Counted from the first letter of the stretch, positions 35,239-45,421 are shown. The stretch is 64,000 nt of DNA from an uncultured Acetatifactor sp. (GCA_910580225.1 CAJTXE010000007.1:52520-116519); one strand, 5' to 3'. Notes: generated by a model not told the origin, from the letters alone. Made by a program: numbers and translations.

Positions 35239-35997
35239 ATGAAGCATTACAAAAAAACATATGAAATAAAAAATATGGCAAAAGATAAAATGGAAAACAA
35301 ATATGGCGGCGCTATTTTGATCATGCTTCTAAGTGCTCTGATTTCAGGCATTGTGCGCCTTTCCATCAATTCTGTCTGCACCGCCACCATGAATACCGTC
35401 TATGCCATGACCGGTTCTGCAGGCGCAGCAACAGGCATCTCCTTTTTATTTGATGCACTGTTGATCATCTCAGGCATCCTTCTTGGCGTAATGAATGCAG
35501 GAATTGCTCTCTATTTTCTGAATCTGGCCTGTGGACACACAGCCAGCATCCGTGATCTGTTCTACGGCTTTCGGACAGATTCCGGAAAATTCCTTGTGAT
35601 TTCCGCTGCCCTGACACTCAGTCATACCTTATGTCTGTGGCCTGGCCAATATCTGGGTCAAAATTACTTTGCCACCAGAGAACTGACGTGGCTGCTCTAT
35701 GCGCTGGCTGCCATAGCAGCGGGACTGTGTATCTATATACCGGTTTCCCTGGGGATCGCCCTGTCCTTTTATCTCGTATTGGATTTTCCCCAGAATTCCG
35801 GAAAAGAAACCCTCTCCCTGTGCTGGCGGATCATGCGTGGACAACGGAGAAGACTCTTTCTGTTGGAGCTGGGTTTCCTGCCTCTGATGCTGCTGTGTAT
35901 TTTGAGCTTTGGCATCGGCTTTCTATGGCTGGAACCTTATATGCAAATGGCTTATGCCTGTTTCTTTCTGGATCTGATGAATCCCAGATCCATATGA
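35239..35997 (+). CDS. DUF975 family membrane protein
   Basis: 252 aa with about six hydrophobic segments. Family features: an N-terminal basic region (AKDKMENKYGGAILIMLLSA), LNLACGHTASIRDLFYGF and LSLCWRIMRGQRRRLFLLELGF, the last being the conserved DUF975 block. Function unknown. It has its own start about 80 nt after the HExxH gene and ends at a convergent terminator. Confidence 0.85.
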   Translation: MKHYKKTYEIKNMAKDKMENKYGGAILIMLLSALISGIVRLSINSVCTATMNTVYAMTGSAGAATGISFLFDALLIISGILLGVMNAGIALYFLNLACGHTASIRDLFYGFRTDSGKFLVISAALTLSHTLCLWPGQYLGQNYFATRELTWLLYALAAIAAGLCIYIPVSLGIALSFYLVLDFPQNSGKETLSLCWRIMRGQRRRLFLLELGFLPLMLLCILSFGIGFLWLEPYMQMAYACFFLDLMNPRSI

Positions 35998-36021
35998 AAG
36001 TTCAGAAAGATTATCCGCAAC

Positions 36022-36100
36022 AAAAAACCAGGATAACATTCCGAAATCAATTGACACTTCAAAATTCGTCAGGTCATTTCCGAAATGTTATCCTGGTTTT
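36022..36100. terminator. Bidirectional terminator between DUF975 gene and prfB
   Basis: AACCAGGATAACATT and its complement AATGTTATCCTGGTT form a 15+ bp stem with A-runs on one side and T-runs on the other, so it can end both converging transcripts. The loop is about 43 nt. Confidence 0.7.
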
Positions 36101-36108
36101 ATATTTCA

Positions 36109-37234
36109 TCAATTCTCAGCCTCATTCTTAGACACATTGATCCATTTCAAATACCCGTTGATAAAGGGATCCAGCGCCCCGTCCAGCACGGCATCCGCAT
36201 TTCCCGTCTCCACATCCGTCCGCAGATCTTTCACAAGTTTATAAGGCTGCAGCACATAGGATCGGATCTGGTTGCCCCATCCGATCTCCTTGACCTCGCC
36301 ACGGATATCGGACAGTTTCTCCACATTGGCCTCCTGCTTCAGCAGATAGAGCTTAGCCTTCAGCATCTGCATGGCCTTGTCTTTATTCTGGAACTGACTT
36401 CTCTCGTTTTGACACTGCACCACAGTTCCGGTTGGAATGTGGGTAATCCGGATGGCAGAAGACGTCTTGTTGATGTGCTGACCACCCGCACCGCTGCTTC
36501 GATAGGTGTCTATCCGCAGATCTTTTTCATCAATCTCTACATCCAGGTCCTCCTCAATATCCGGCATTACATCCAGAGACACAAAAGAAGTCTGTCTCTT
36601 GCCCTGGGCATTAAACGGAGAAATACGCACTAGTCTATGAACGCCTTTCTCGGATTTCAGATACCCATAAGCATTTGTTCCATTGACCTGGAAAGTCACT
36701 GACTTAATGCCAGCCTCGTCCCCGTCCAGAAAATCCAGCACCTCAATCGTAAAACCCTTCCGCTCTGCCCACCTGGTATACATCCGGTACAGCATGCTGC
36801 ACCAGTCACAGCTCTCAGTCCCCCCTGCCCCCGCATTCAGCTTCAGGATGGCATCGTTTTTATCATACTCTCCTGACAGAAGGGTGTCAAGCCGCAATCC
36901 CTCAAATTCACGGATAAACTCATCCAGCTCTGCTCTGATATCCGGAATCAGAGAGGCATCATTTTCTTCATAGCCCATCTCGATCAGAGTAAGGATATCC
37001 TCATACTGACCGGAAAGTTTGTCACATCCCTCCACAACACTCTTCAGTGACTTCAATTCCTTCATTTTTTCATTGGAGCGTTCCGGATCATCCCAGAAGT
37101 TCGGTGCCTCCATCTCCCGCTCCAACTCTTCGATCCGCTTTGCCTTATCAGCAGGGTTAAAGTGAATCCCTCACTTCCGCTAATGGAGTTTCATATGACA
37201 ATAGTTCTGTCTTCATTTGATCTAATTCTACCAC
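36109..37234 (-). CDS. prfB: Peptide chain release factor 2 (programmed +1 frameshift)
   Basis: RF2 recognises UGA and UAA stops. The main frame holds RISPFNAQGKRQTSF (SPF stop-codon tripeptide) and SSGAGGQHINKTSSAIRI (GGQ, peptidyl hydrolysis). The gene starts in another frame: the GTG at 37234, after AGAAGGTGA, encodes MVELDQMKTELLSYETPLAE and then VRDSL, which matches RF2 N-termini. Codon 26 is an in-frame stop, and a +1 shift at CTT-TAA-C leads into NPADKAKRIEELEREMEAP. The total is about 374 aa, normal for RF2. Encoded after secA, as in other Firmicutes. Confidence 0.93.
37156..37174 (-). other. RF2 +1 programmed frameshift site with UAA stop
   Basis: On the minus strand the sequence reads GTGAGGGATTCACTTTAAC. 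The slip codon is CTT (37162-37160) followed by TAA (37159-37157) at codon 26. An internal Shine-Dalgarno-like GAGGG ends 5 nt before CTT, against 3 nt in the usual RF2 site. The shift resumes at AAC (37158). Confidence 0.85.
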
Positions 37235-37327
37235 TTAACGTCACCTTCTTTCTCTTTGTCCATTCCTTATTTATCTATTTCTTTCAGATTGCTCCAGCTC
37301 TTCCTGTTCGGAAAAATTCCTGCTTTC

Positions 37328-39901
37328 CTAGGCCTTCCGCCCGCAACACTGCTTATACTTCTTCCCGCTTCCGCAGGGACAGGGATCATTGGGATATACC
37401 TTGGCATTGCTGCGCTTTGCAGGAGCCTTTGCCACAGAGTCATCCTTGTTGGTGCCTGTCACCTTCGCAACCTGCTCTCTCTCCACTTTTTGCTCCACCT
37501 TGATGCGGAACAGAAGACGGACAGTCTCTTCCTTGATGTTCTGAGTCATCTCGTCAAACATGGCGTAGCCGCTCATCTTGTACTCCACAAGAGGGTCTCT
37601 CTGCCCATAAGCCTGAAGACCGATACCCTGGCGAAGCTGCTCCATATCGTCGATATGATCCATCCATTTTCTGTCAATTACTTTCAGCAGGATGACGCGC
37701 TCAATCTCCCGAATGGCCTCTGCATTGGGGAATTCTGCTTCTTTATTCTCATAGAGCTTCACTGCCTCTTCCTTCAGCTGCTGTTTCAAGCTGTTCTTCT
37801 TGGGCTTTGCTACCCGCTCGGGACTGACAGGCTCTAACGGAATGGTAGGAAGCAGGAGTGTATTTAACTCATTAAAGTTCCACTCCTCCACTTCGGCATC
37901 ATCATTAACACTGATATCCACACAGTTCTCCGCAATATCGGTAATCATCTTATAGATAAAGTCTCTCATGCTCTCGCCGTTTAAAACTCTGAGACGTTCA
38001 TCATAGATAATCTCTCTCTGCTCGCTCATGACCCTGTCATATTCCAGCAGATTCTTACGAATACCAAAGTTGTTGTTCTCAATCTTCTTCTGGGCAGACT
38101 CAATGGCATTGGTCAGCATCTTGTGTTCGATTTCCTGTCCTTCCGGCACCCCCATGGCATTAAACATATTGATAAGACGTTCTGAACCGAACAGACGCAT
38201 CAGATCGTCCTCCAGGGAAATATAGAACTTGGATTCACCGGGGTCACCCTGACGTCCGGAACGCCCCCGCAGCTGATTATCAATACGTCGTGACTCATGA
38301 CGCTCTGTACCGATAATTTTCAATCCTCCTGCCGCCCTGGATTCTTCATCCAACTTGATATCCGTACCACGTCCTGCCATATTGGTGGCAATGGTTACCG
38401 CGCCGTGAACACCGGCATCTGCCACGATCTCTGCCTCCAGCTCATGGAACTTTGCATTCAATACCTTATGCTGAATACCGCGTTTGGACAGCCTTCTGCT
38501 CAGTTCCTCGCTGGACTCAATGGTGATAGTGCCTACCAGAACAGGCTGCCCCTTGGCATGAGCCTCCTCCACTGCTGCCACAATGGCACTCAGTTTCTCC
38601 TCTTTCGTCTTATATACGGCATCCTGCAGATCCTTACGGACAACAGGCATATTGGTCGGCACTTCCACTACATCCATGCCATAAATCTCACGAAACTCTT
38701 TCTCTTCCGTCAGTGCAGTACCGGTAGCACCGCATTTCTTCGTAAACAAATTAAAGAAATTCTGGAAAGTGATGGTGGCCAGTGTCTTGCTCTCCCGTTT
38801 CACCTTCACATGCTCTTTGGCCTCAATGGCCTGATGCAGACCGTCAGAATATCTGCGGCCAGGCATAATACGTCCTGTAAACTGATCTACAATCAGCACC
38901 TGATCATCCTTCACCACATAGTCCTGATCGCGGAACATCAGGTTGTGCGCACGCAATGCCAGGATGATATTGTGCTGAATCTCCAGGTTCTCTGCATCCG
39001 CAAAGTTCTGGATATGGAAAAATTCCTCCACTTTCTTCACGCCTGCTTCAGTAAGGTTGATTACCTTATCCTTCTCATTGACGATAAAATCTCCTGTCTC
39101 CTCCTGCACTACGCCCATAATAGCGTCCATCTTGGTCAGTTCCTGCACATCTTCGCCCCTGTGCATTCTCCTTGCCAGCAGATCACACATTTCATAAAGA
39201 GCGGTTGATTTGCCGCTCTGGCCGGAAATGATCAGCGGTGTTCTGGCCTCGTCGATGAGCACGGAGTCCACCTCGTCGATAATGCAGAAATGAAGTCCCC
39301 GCAGTACCAGCTGTTCCTTGTAAATTACCATATTGTCGCGCAGATAGTCAAATCCCAGCTCGTTGTTGGTCACATACGTAATGTCACACCGGTATGCTTT
39401 CTGGCGCTCCTCGCTGGTCATGCTGTTCAATACCATCCCAACGGTAAGTCCCAGAAATTCATGTACCTGTCCCATCCACTCCGCATCACGTTTTACCAGA
39501 TAGTCATTAACCGTCACCACATGGACGCCCTTTCCTTCCAGGGCATTCAGGTAAGCCGGCAGGAGAAAAGTCTGAGTCTTTCCTTCACCTGTACGCAATT
39601 CGGCAATGCGTCCCTGATGCATAATAATGCCGCCGATTAGCTGTACCCTGTAATGTTCTGTCTTCAGCACCCTCCTGGTAGCCTCCCGCACCGTGGCATA
39701 AGCTTCCGGAAGCAGATCATCCAGCGTAGCGCCCTCCTGCAGCCTTCTTTTAAAATCGGCTGTATTGTTCCGTAGCTCCTCATCGGAAAGTGCCTGCATC
39801 TCCGGACGCAGGCTTTCAATTTTGTCCACCAGCGGCTTGATGCGTTTGATCTCCCTTTCACTATGGGTTCCAATTATCTTATCGATTATCTTCACGATCA
39901 T
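37328..39901 (-). CDS. secA: Preprotein translocase ATPase SecA
   Basis: 857 aa. MHQGRIAELRTGEGKT (Walker A region), VTVNDYLVKRDAEWM, IIDEVDSVLIDEART (DEAD-type Walker B), ATNMAGRGTDIKLD and RGRSGRQGDPGESKF are SecA hallmarks. The C-terminal zinc finger CPCGSGKKYKQCC is present. It drives Sec-dependent export from the inner face of the membrane. Start ATG at 39901 with AGAAAGG upstream; own promoter at 39942-39970. prfB begins 94 nt downstream and is probably co-transcribed. Confidence 0.97.
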   Translation of the reverse strand: MIVKIIDKIIGTHSEREIKRIKPLVDKIESLRPEMQALSDEELRNNTADFKRRLQEGATLDDLLPEAYATVREATRRVLKTEHYRVQLIGGIIMHQGRIAELRTGEGKTQTFLLPAYLNALEGKGVHVVTVNDYLVKRDAEWMGQVHEFLGLTVGMVLNSMTSEERQKAYRCDITYVTNNELGFDYLRDNMVIYKEQLVLRGLHFCIIDEVDSVLIDEARTPLIISGQSGKSTALYEMCDLLARRMHRGEDVQELTKMDAIMGVVQEETGDFIVNEKDKVINLTEAGVKKVEEFFHIQNFADAENLEIQHNIILALRAHNLMFRDQDYVVKDDQVLIVDQFTGRIMPGRRYSDGLHQAIEAKEHVKVKRESKTLATITFQNFFNLFTKKCGATGTALTEEKEFREIYGMDVVEVPTNMPVVRKDLQDAVYKTKEEKLSAIVAAVEEAHAKGQPVLVGTITIESSEELSRRLSKRGIQHKVLNAKFHELEAEIVADAGVHGAVTIATNMAGRGTDIKLDEESRAAGGLKIIGTERHESRRIDNQLRGRSGRQGDPGESKFYISLEDDLMRLFGSERLINMFNAMGVPEGQEIEHKMLTNAIESAQKKIENNNFGIRKNLLEYDRVMSEQREIIYDERLRVLNGESMRDFIYKMITDIAENCVDISVNDDAEVEEWNFNELNTLLLPTIPLEPVSPERVAKPKKNSLKQQLKEEAVKLYENKEAEFPNAEAIREIERVILLKVIDRKWMDHIDDMEQLRQGIGLQAYGQRDPLVEYKMSGYAMFDEMTQNIKEETVRLLFRIKVEQKVEREQVAKVTGTNKDDSVAKAPAKRSNAKVYPNDPCPCGSGKKYKQCCGRKA

Positions 39902-39941
39902 CCATACCTTTCTGCGGTCTGTCTATCAAAACCTAACCTGT

Positions 39942-39970
39942 ATTGTAACAGATTTGTCCCGCAGATTCAA
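39942..39970 (-). promoter_or_regulatory. secA promoter
   Basis: On the minus strand TTGAAT (39970-39965) and TACAAT (39947-39942) are 17 bp apart, about 40 nt upstream of the start. Confidence 0.6.
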
Positions 39971-40056
39971 CACCAAGGCGTTAAAATATATGCGGATATG
40001 ACATTTTTTATGGAAAAAAGAGGGAAGACTGCCCTTTGTTCCGTTCGGTCTGCGTC

Positions 40057-42324
40057 TCATTCCCCGAACCTGACAATATATTTTTCCGGCAGTGTCCCCA
40101 TGGGAATAAACCACTCCTGCCTGTAACCGTCAGATTTTATAAGGACTACTCTGGCATATTCATTGCCCCAAATACCCCTTGGACTCATGGGCATCTCAAA
40201 ATGCAAAAGCCGGAATACTTCTTCCATCTCCGCCGGATCCGTGATATACAGGGCATGTTTCCCATCGTCCGCCTTCGTGTCCAGGACTGCACCGGGCTGC
40301 ACCGTTCCAGGGAGTTCCTCTGCATTTTCCCCTTCCTCGTTTTCTTTTTGGGTGTTCTGATCCGTCAGTCTGTCCCTAGTGTTACCGACATCTCCACTGT
40401 CTTTAGGCATGTCCTGTCCGCTTCCTTTTCCGCCTGACGGTTCCGGAATCCCATAAACATCCCTTGCCAAAGCCACCCGCTCTTCTGCCGTCAGATTTCC
40501 TCCATGATCAAAGGGCAATACAATAGCTTCCACCTCTAAATCCGCCAACTCAAGAGACCGGAAGCCGGCCTCCCGAAGAACTTCCCGGGTATGTACCATA
40601 AAGTCAAATATCTCCATGGTAATATCCTGCCCCCTTCTGTCTCCCTTTTCCTCGTAAGAAACAGCGAGTTCTGCCACTGCTTCCAGCCTACCCTGCCGCA
40701 GAAGTACAGCATCCGGATTCTCCAGCACATCCCGGTTATATGCCCTAACGATTGCTGCAACTGTCTGTTCATCCTGCAGTAAATGCCACCCCGTTCCCAG
40801 GTTCAGACGGAACTCATTCTGATTCGATATCCTTTCCTCATCTATCAGGTAGGCATACTCCATATATTCCCCGCTGGTAAAAATAGGCCATACCAGCTCC
40901 TGGTCCTCCTCCCAGATCCAATAATTCCGGTCATAGCTTCTGCCGCTGTTCAGTGTAACCTTTACCGCCACCCGTTCATGTTCTCCATTCCTGTCATCCA
41001 CCCGTTCATGCTCCGTCATACGTGTCAGGAATGCATACAGAGACTCCTGGTCCTGATAATGCATCTCTTCCATAGGATAACTACCAAAATAAAAGCGATT
41101 TGAAAAGCATGCATCATAGACAGAAATTGCTGCAATTTTATCCGAAGCCGGAAGATAAGTATCATACCCGAACCAATCTCCCAAAAATGCAAAACAGATC
41201 AGCAGCGCAGCTCCCACCGTTCCCGCCATTTGTTTCTTATGAGCAAAAAATGCCTTGAAATCCATTTCAAACATGATATCCAAAACTCCGAATACACCGG
41301 CCGCCCCCAGAACCGCTCCGAAGATTCCCCATCCTGCTGCTCTGGAATCCGACAACAGCAGTACAAAAAAAGCCCAGCCGGCCATTCCCGCCGCTGTACC
41401 TGTCAGTATCCGGAAAACCGAAGCTGTCCTTTTATTCCAGATTCCCTGTTCTGCCACTTCCGAAGCCCGTCTCCGATATAGCCTCCTGGACGCCACGCCA
41501 AACAGGATAACCTGTACCACGCAAAAGAGAATCCCTCTCCACAGATACCATCCTCTGACTCCATCAAATTTCATCACCAGCAGATAAGGTACCGCAGACA
41601 GCGGGGAAATATATGCTGCCAGACTTATATCCACAGCCTGACTGCTGTAGGTCCCCAAATAGGCATCGAAATAGGCAATAAAAAGACCGTATAGGCCAAT
41701 TGCTCCAAAACCCAGCAGCAAAATAGAAAACATAGTATTCAGCACATTGCCGCTGAGCATTACCGACAACAGTACTACATGATACACCAACAAATAAATC
41801 ACCAGCAATACCAGAATATCCAAAAACATCTCCGCTGCCAGTTCCCAAATCCTCCCACCGCCTCCCAGCTGTCCAAGCAGTCTCCATGCCATAAAGAACA
41901 TCACCAGCAGATTTATGATAAAAGGAATAATCCAAATCAAAATACCGTTTATATATCCGACAGCATACAGCATATTTCTTCTGATCGGCAAACTATGGTA
42001 GGTGTCTGCCATATTCCTGTGAAACACATATCGAAATCCGCCCAGCCCCGTAATCACCGCCAGGACAATAGCGACAAGACCACCTCCCGCTATGACATAG
42101 CCGGCACAGAAGCCAATGATATCCTCCAAAATATGCTGCAAATAGTTTCCTCCCTGTGTCAGGATTCTTTCCACATCGCCGCAGTTTTTCAAAACTTCAC
42201 TTCTCCAGACCATGTATCCCACCGGAAGCGCCAGGAAATTCCCCAGGACAGAAAGCGCAGCCATCCACAGCTTATGACGCATATCTTCTTTCATGGCTTT
42301 AAAAAATAAGTTCTTTGATGTCAT
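40057..42324 (-). CDS. ABC-2 type permease with DUF6449-like C-terminal domain
   Basis: 755 aa. The N-terminal half has about 8-10 membrane helices (about 20-380), including GGFRYVFHRNMADTYHSLPI, a block seen in YtrC/D-type permeases. The C-terminal half is a soluble, probably extracellular, region with an acidic linker (about 640-690) and WFIPMGTLPEKYIVRFGE at the end. It overlaps the ATPase gene by 26 nt. With the GntR and ATPase genes it forms a YtrA-type operon of the kind induced by cell-wall-active peptides in Bacillus (family knowledge). Confidence 0.8.
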   Translation of the reverse strand: MTSKNLFFKAMKEDMRHKLWMAALSVLGNFLALPVGYMVWRSEVLKNCGDVERILTQGGNYLQHILEDIIGFCAGYVIAGGGLVAIVLAVITGLGGFRYVFHRNMADTYHSLPIRRNMLYAVGYINGILIWIIPFIINLLVMFFMAWRLLGQLGGGGRIWELAAEMFLDILVLLVIYLLVYHVVLLSVMLSGNVLNTMFSILLLGFGAIGLYGLFIAYFDAYLGTYSSQAVDISLAAYISPLSAVPYLLVMKFDGVRGWYLWRGILFCVVQVILFGVASRRLYRRRASEVAEQGIWNKRTASVFRILTGTAAGMAGWAFFVLLLSDSRAAGWGIFGAVLGAAGVFGVLDIMFEMDFKAFFAHKKQMAGTVGAALLICFAFLGDWFGYDTYLPASDKIAAISVYDACFSNRFYFGSYPMEEMHYQDQESLYAFLTRMTEHERVDDRNGEHERVAVKVTLNSGRSYDRNYWIWEEDQELVWPIFTSGEYMEYAYLIDEERISNQNEFRLNLGTGWHLLQDEQTVAAIVRAYNRDVLENPDAVLLRQGRLEAVAELAVSYEEKGDRRGQDITMEIFDFMVHTREVLREAGFRSLELADLEVEAIVLPFDHGGNLTAEERVALARDVYGIPEPSGGKGSGQDMPKDSGDVGNTRDRLTDQNTQKENEEGENAEELPGTVQPGAVLDTKADDGKHALYITDPAEMEEVFRLLHFEMPMSPRGIWGNEYARVVLIKSDGYRQEWFIPMGTLPEKYIVRFGE

Positions 42325-43201
42325 AACCCTTTACCTCCGTTTCGCTGATGAAGATCTCTTCCAGGGACAGCGGCAGCAATTCATAAAACACAGGGTTCAG
42401 TTGTTCCATAAATGCTACCACCTCCTGTCTCTGTCCCCTTGCTGTAAAAGTATACAGTGCGCCTCGGTTTTCCGTGGTCAAAACCTCCAATCCTTCCTTA
42501 ATCTGCTTCAGCATGACCTCTTCCTTCACCACACACTGAACCTTATGAAGATTCAGCTTCATTTCTTCCAAATCCTTCTCAAACAGAATCCCTCCCTGAT
42601 GAAGCAGCCCCACGTATTCACAGATATCCTCCAGTTCACGCAAATTGTGAGAGGCAATCACCGGTGTCAATCCTCTCTCTTCTATCTCTCTGATAAACAG
42701 ACGTTTTGTCGCCTGCCGCATAACGGGATCCAGTCCGTCGAATGTCTCATCGCAGAGCAGGTACTTCGTATTGGCACAGATCCCGCAGATCACGGAAAGC
42801 TGCTTTTTCATGCCCTTGGAAAAAGTGTTGATCTTCCTTTCTACGTCCAATCCGAACTTCTCCATCAGCATTTTCCATTTCTCTCTGTTGAAGGCAGGAT
42901 AATAGGTCTGATAGAAATACAGCATATCCCTGGGCATCCCGCTTTTAAAGAAATATTGGTCATCTGAAATATAAAAGATCTCTGCCTTTGCCGCAGGATT
43001 GTCATACACCGATTCTCCGTCCACGATAACACTGCCCTGATCCGGCTTCATGATACCGCAGGTAAGCCTCATTAAAGTGGACTTTCCAGCACCATTGGTC
43101 CCGATCAGTCCAAAGACATGTCCTTCTCCAATTCTAGCTGTCACATGATCCACAGCCTTTACAGAACCAAAGCTCTTACTTACATTCTCAAATTCAATCA
43201 T
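42299..43201 (-). CDS. ABC transporter ATP-binding protein
   Basis: 300 aa. Walker A GLIGTNGAGKSTLMR, Q-loop ISDDQYFF, a degenerate signature (NTFSKGMKKQLSVI in place of LSGGQ), Walker B YLLCDETFDGLDP and H-loop IASHNLRELEDI. The weak signature is usual in this YtrB-like branch. It starts 8 nt inside the GntR gene end and feeds the permease downstream. Confidence 0.92.
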   Translation of the reverse strand: MIEFENVSKSFGSVKAVDHVTARIGEGHVFGLIGTNGAGKSTLMRLTCGIMKPDQGSVIVDGESVYDNPAAKAEIFYISDDQYFFKSGMPRDMLYFYQTYYPAFNREKWKMLMEKFGLDVERKINTFSKGMKKQLSVICGICANTKYLLCDETFDGLDPVMRQATKRLFIREIEERGLTPVIASHNLRELEDICEYVGLLHQGGILFEKDLEEMKLNLHKVQCVVKEEVMLKQIKEGLEVLTTENRGALYTFTARGQRQEVVAFMEQLNPVFYELLPLSLEEIFISETEVKGYDIKELIF

Positions 43202-43574
43202 TACCTCTCACCTCACCTTCATAAATCTGCTGCATCTGCTTATCCAGCTTCTCCTTTGACAGCCCGGCCTCTTTCGCCTTTACCGTAAGACTTTTCCACT
43301 CACCGAAAATCCTTTCCTGCCTGCTCTCCCTCCAGTCGCTCTCTGACGTCACGAATGTCCCTCTTCCGGATACCGTATAGAGATAGCCATCCTGCTCCAG
43401 CTGTGCATAGGCCCTCTGGACGGTATTCGGATTCACGGAAAGCTCCATTGCAAGGCTGCGCACACTGGGCATCCTGGTCAGCGGTTCCAATCCGCCGCTG
43501 ATAATAAGGTGTTCCAACTTTTCTACCATTTGTTCATAGATAGGGCGTTTGTCCCGATAATCCAACAGAATCAT
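43194..43574 (-). CDS. GntR family regulator, YtrA subfamily
   Basis: 126 aa. The N-terminal winged helix has YEQMVEKLEHLIISGGL, MPSVRSLAMELSVNPNTVQR and GYLYTVSGRGTFV; the C-terminal tail is short, as in YtrA-type repressors. These usually repress their own ABC operon through an inverted repeat in the promoter, which is present here (43641-43659). The ABC genes follow by direct overlap. Confidence 0.92.
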   Translation of the reverse strand: MILLDYRDKRPIYEQMVEKLEHLIISGGLEPLTRMPSVRSLAMELSVNPNTVQRAYAQLEQDGYLYTVSGRGTFVTSESDWRESRQERIFGEWKSLTVKAKEAGLSKEKLDKQMQQIYEGEVRGND

Positions 43575-43640
43575 TCCCTTTTCCTTTCCTGGAAACGCTA
43601 CTCATATCATCACTTCTTCTGTGTATCAAGCACACTAAGC

Positions 43641-43689
43641 GTATTAATTGACTTAATACACTTATAACATAAAAAAAGGGCTGTGTCAA
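43641..43689 (-). promoter_or_regulatory. Promoter and GntR/YtrA-type operator
   Basis: On the minus strand TTGACA (43689-43684) and TATAAG (43666-43661) are 17 bp apart. Just downstream of the -10, GTATTAA-5-TTAATAC (43641-43659) is a perfect inverted repeat over the likely transcription start, fitting YtrA-type repression. Confidence 0.65.
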
Positions 43690-43729
43690 GACTCCATTCT
43701 GTGTGTTTACACTGAGTCCCGTTACTCTG

Positions 43730-44203
43730 TCAGCACAACCGTCGCCCGTCCAACACAGCCTCCTCCAGGCGGTTCCCCTTATAACGAAGTTTCAGATCGA
43801 AAAATCCCCTCTCCTCTTCCAAAATCCGGAAGAAAACCTTATCTCCCTCCCAGACAGGCAGTTCGTACACCTGCGACTTCTCAATCCATTCCAGAGTTCC
43901 TTCGTCACAGTCTTTCAGTTTCCCTGTATAACCGTCTGCAGTATATAGAAACATATATTCTGTCTCCCAGACATCCGAAGTAAAAGTGATGATCCCACGA
44001 GGACGCCAGGAAGTCAGAATAAGCCCTGTTTCTTCATACACCTCCCGCAGCAGACATTCCTCCGGCGATTCGTCTGCCTCCACATGTCCGCCCACACCGA
44101 TCCATTTATCTCTGTTGGCATCCCGTTCCTTTTTTACCCGATGCAGCATCAGATAACATTCTTCCCTTTCTATATAACAAAGTGTTGTCAGATTGGCATA
44201 CAT
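43730..44203 (-). CDS. NUDIX hydrolase
   Basis: 157 aa. Nudix box GGHVEADESPEECLLREVYEETGL matches GX5EX7REUXEEXGU. The N-terminus (LTTLCYIEREECYLMLHRVK) resembles 8-oxo-dGTP diphosphatases of the MutT group. It would hydrolyse nucleoside diphosphate-linked substrates; the exact one is open. It follows the permease gene by 30 nt. Confidence 0.9.
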   Translation of the reverse strand: MYANLTTLCYIEREECYLMLHRVKKERDANRDKWIGVGGHVEADESPEECLLREVYEETGLILTSWRPRGIITFTSDVWETEYMFLYTADGYTGKLKDCDEGTLEWIEKSQVYELPVWEGDKVFFRILEEERGFFDLKLRYKGNRLEEAVLDGRRLC

Positions 44204-44233
44204 ATTCGTCTCCTTTTGTCAAACAACCTTATC

Positions 44234-45370
44234 TTATACAGCCAAATGCAGCAGAATAACAGCCGCCGCATACAAAACTGCCAGAAACACCACATTGTAC
44301 AGGGTAAAAGTCTTCAGATAGACCCCCTTCTCGGCGCCTTCGCTGTTCCCGTACAGCCGATAGGAAATCACACTGGCCAGGGAGGCAATCAATGTCCCCA
44401 GGCCTCCGATATTCACGCCGTACAGAAGACCTCTGGCATGATCCGTAAACCCGGACAGCAGAATCGCCGCCGGCACATTGCTGATCACCTGGCTCAACAC
44501 TACCCCTGCAGGCAGCTCCCGCCCCTGAATCAGCTCCTTCAGCAGAGACGAAACCGCCGGAATCCGCCCGGCATTGCCGATAAACAGAAAAAAACACACA
44601 AAAGTCAGAAGCAGGAAATAATCCACCTTTCCAAACAGGCTCCTGTCCGTGATAAACACCCCAATCGCCACTATCCCCAACATCAACGGCCAGGGCAGCA
44701 GCCGGAGCACGCAGGTCAGACAGACCAGAAACAGCACAAGGTATACCGCCAGTTTCCGTCTGTCAGGCGCCTCCGGCTGCAGGTACTTCACGGACAGCGG
44801 CTCCCTGCCTGTCAGCAGCGCCGCGCCCGCCAGTAATACAAGGGAAACTGCCGCAAGCGGAAGCATATATCCCAGAAAAGTCCCCATGGACAATGCAAAC
44901 GCCGTATACAGGTACAGGTTCTGGGGATTGCCGATGGGCGTCAGCATGCTGCCCAGATTCGCCGCAATGGTCTGCAGCACCACCACCGGAATCAGCAGCT
45001 TCTGCTGTCCTGCCATGGTCAGCACCATAACGGCGAAGGGTACAAATGTAATCAATGCAACGTCATTGGTAATGAGCATGCTGCCAAAGAAGCACAGTGC
45101 TGTCAGCAAAAGACACAGTTCGCCCGTATTTCGAATTTTTCCCAGAAACCGCAGCCCCAGATACCGGAACAGCCCGATTTCCTGCAGGCCGGCTATCACA
45201 AGCATCAGGCAAAACAGCAGCGCCAGTACCCGGTAATCCGGGTAATTCAGGTATCCGGCATCCGGCGGCACCAGAAACATGGAACCAAACGCCAGTACGG
45301 CCGCAATGCAGAGTACGGCTTCCTTCTTCAAAAACGCGGCAATCCTGCCTGATCCTGTGTGTTTTTTCAT
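44234..45370 (-). CDS. SLC13/ArsB-like anion or citrate permease
   Basis: 378 aa, about ten to eleven membrane segments. Motifs seen: LLTALCFFGSMLITNDVALI, TPIGNPQNLYLYTAFALSMG and VISNVPAAILLSGF. The NP-containing re-entrant loops are typical of the ion transporter superfamily that includes ArsB, NhaD and citrate carriers. Substrate cannot be assigned. No arsenate or citrate genes are adjacent. Confidence 0.8.
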   Translation of the reverse strand: MKKHTGSGRIAAFLKKEAVLCIAAVLAFGSMFLVPPDAGYLNYPDYRVLALLFCLMLVIAGLQEIGLFRYLGLRFLGKIRNTGELCLLLTALCFFGSMLITNDVALITFVPFAVMVLTMAGQQKLLIPVVVLQTIAANLGSMLTPIGNPQNLYLYTAFALSMGTFLGYMLPLAAVSLVLLAGAALLTGREPLSVKYLQPEAPDRRKLAVYLVLFLVCLTCVLRLLPWPLMLGIVAIGVFITDRSLFGKVDYFLLLTFVCFFLFIGNAGRIPAVSSLLKELIQGRELPAGVVLSQVISNVPAAILLSGFTDHARGLLYGVNIGGLGTLIASLASVISYRLYGNSEGAEKGVYLKTFTLYNVVFLAVLYAAAVILLHLAV

Positions 45371-45421
45371 GTGTCCCTCTTCATCCTTTCCGGTTTTGCC
45401 GCAGCTGCCCTGACATATCTG

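Noticed and set aside
36022..36100. Mobile element end (long inverted repeat)
   Set aside because: Single copy between convergent genes with T-runs; best explained as a terminator.
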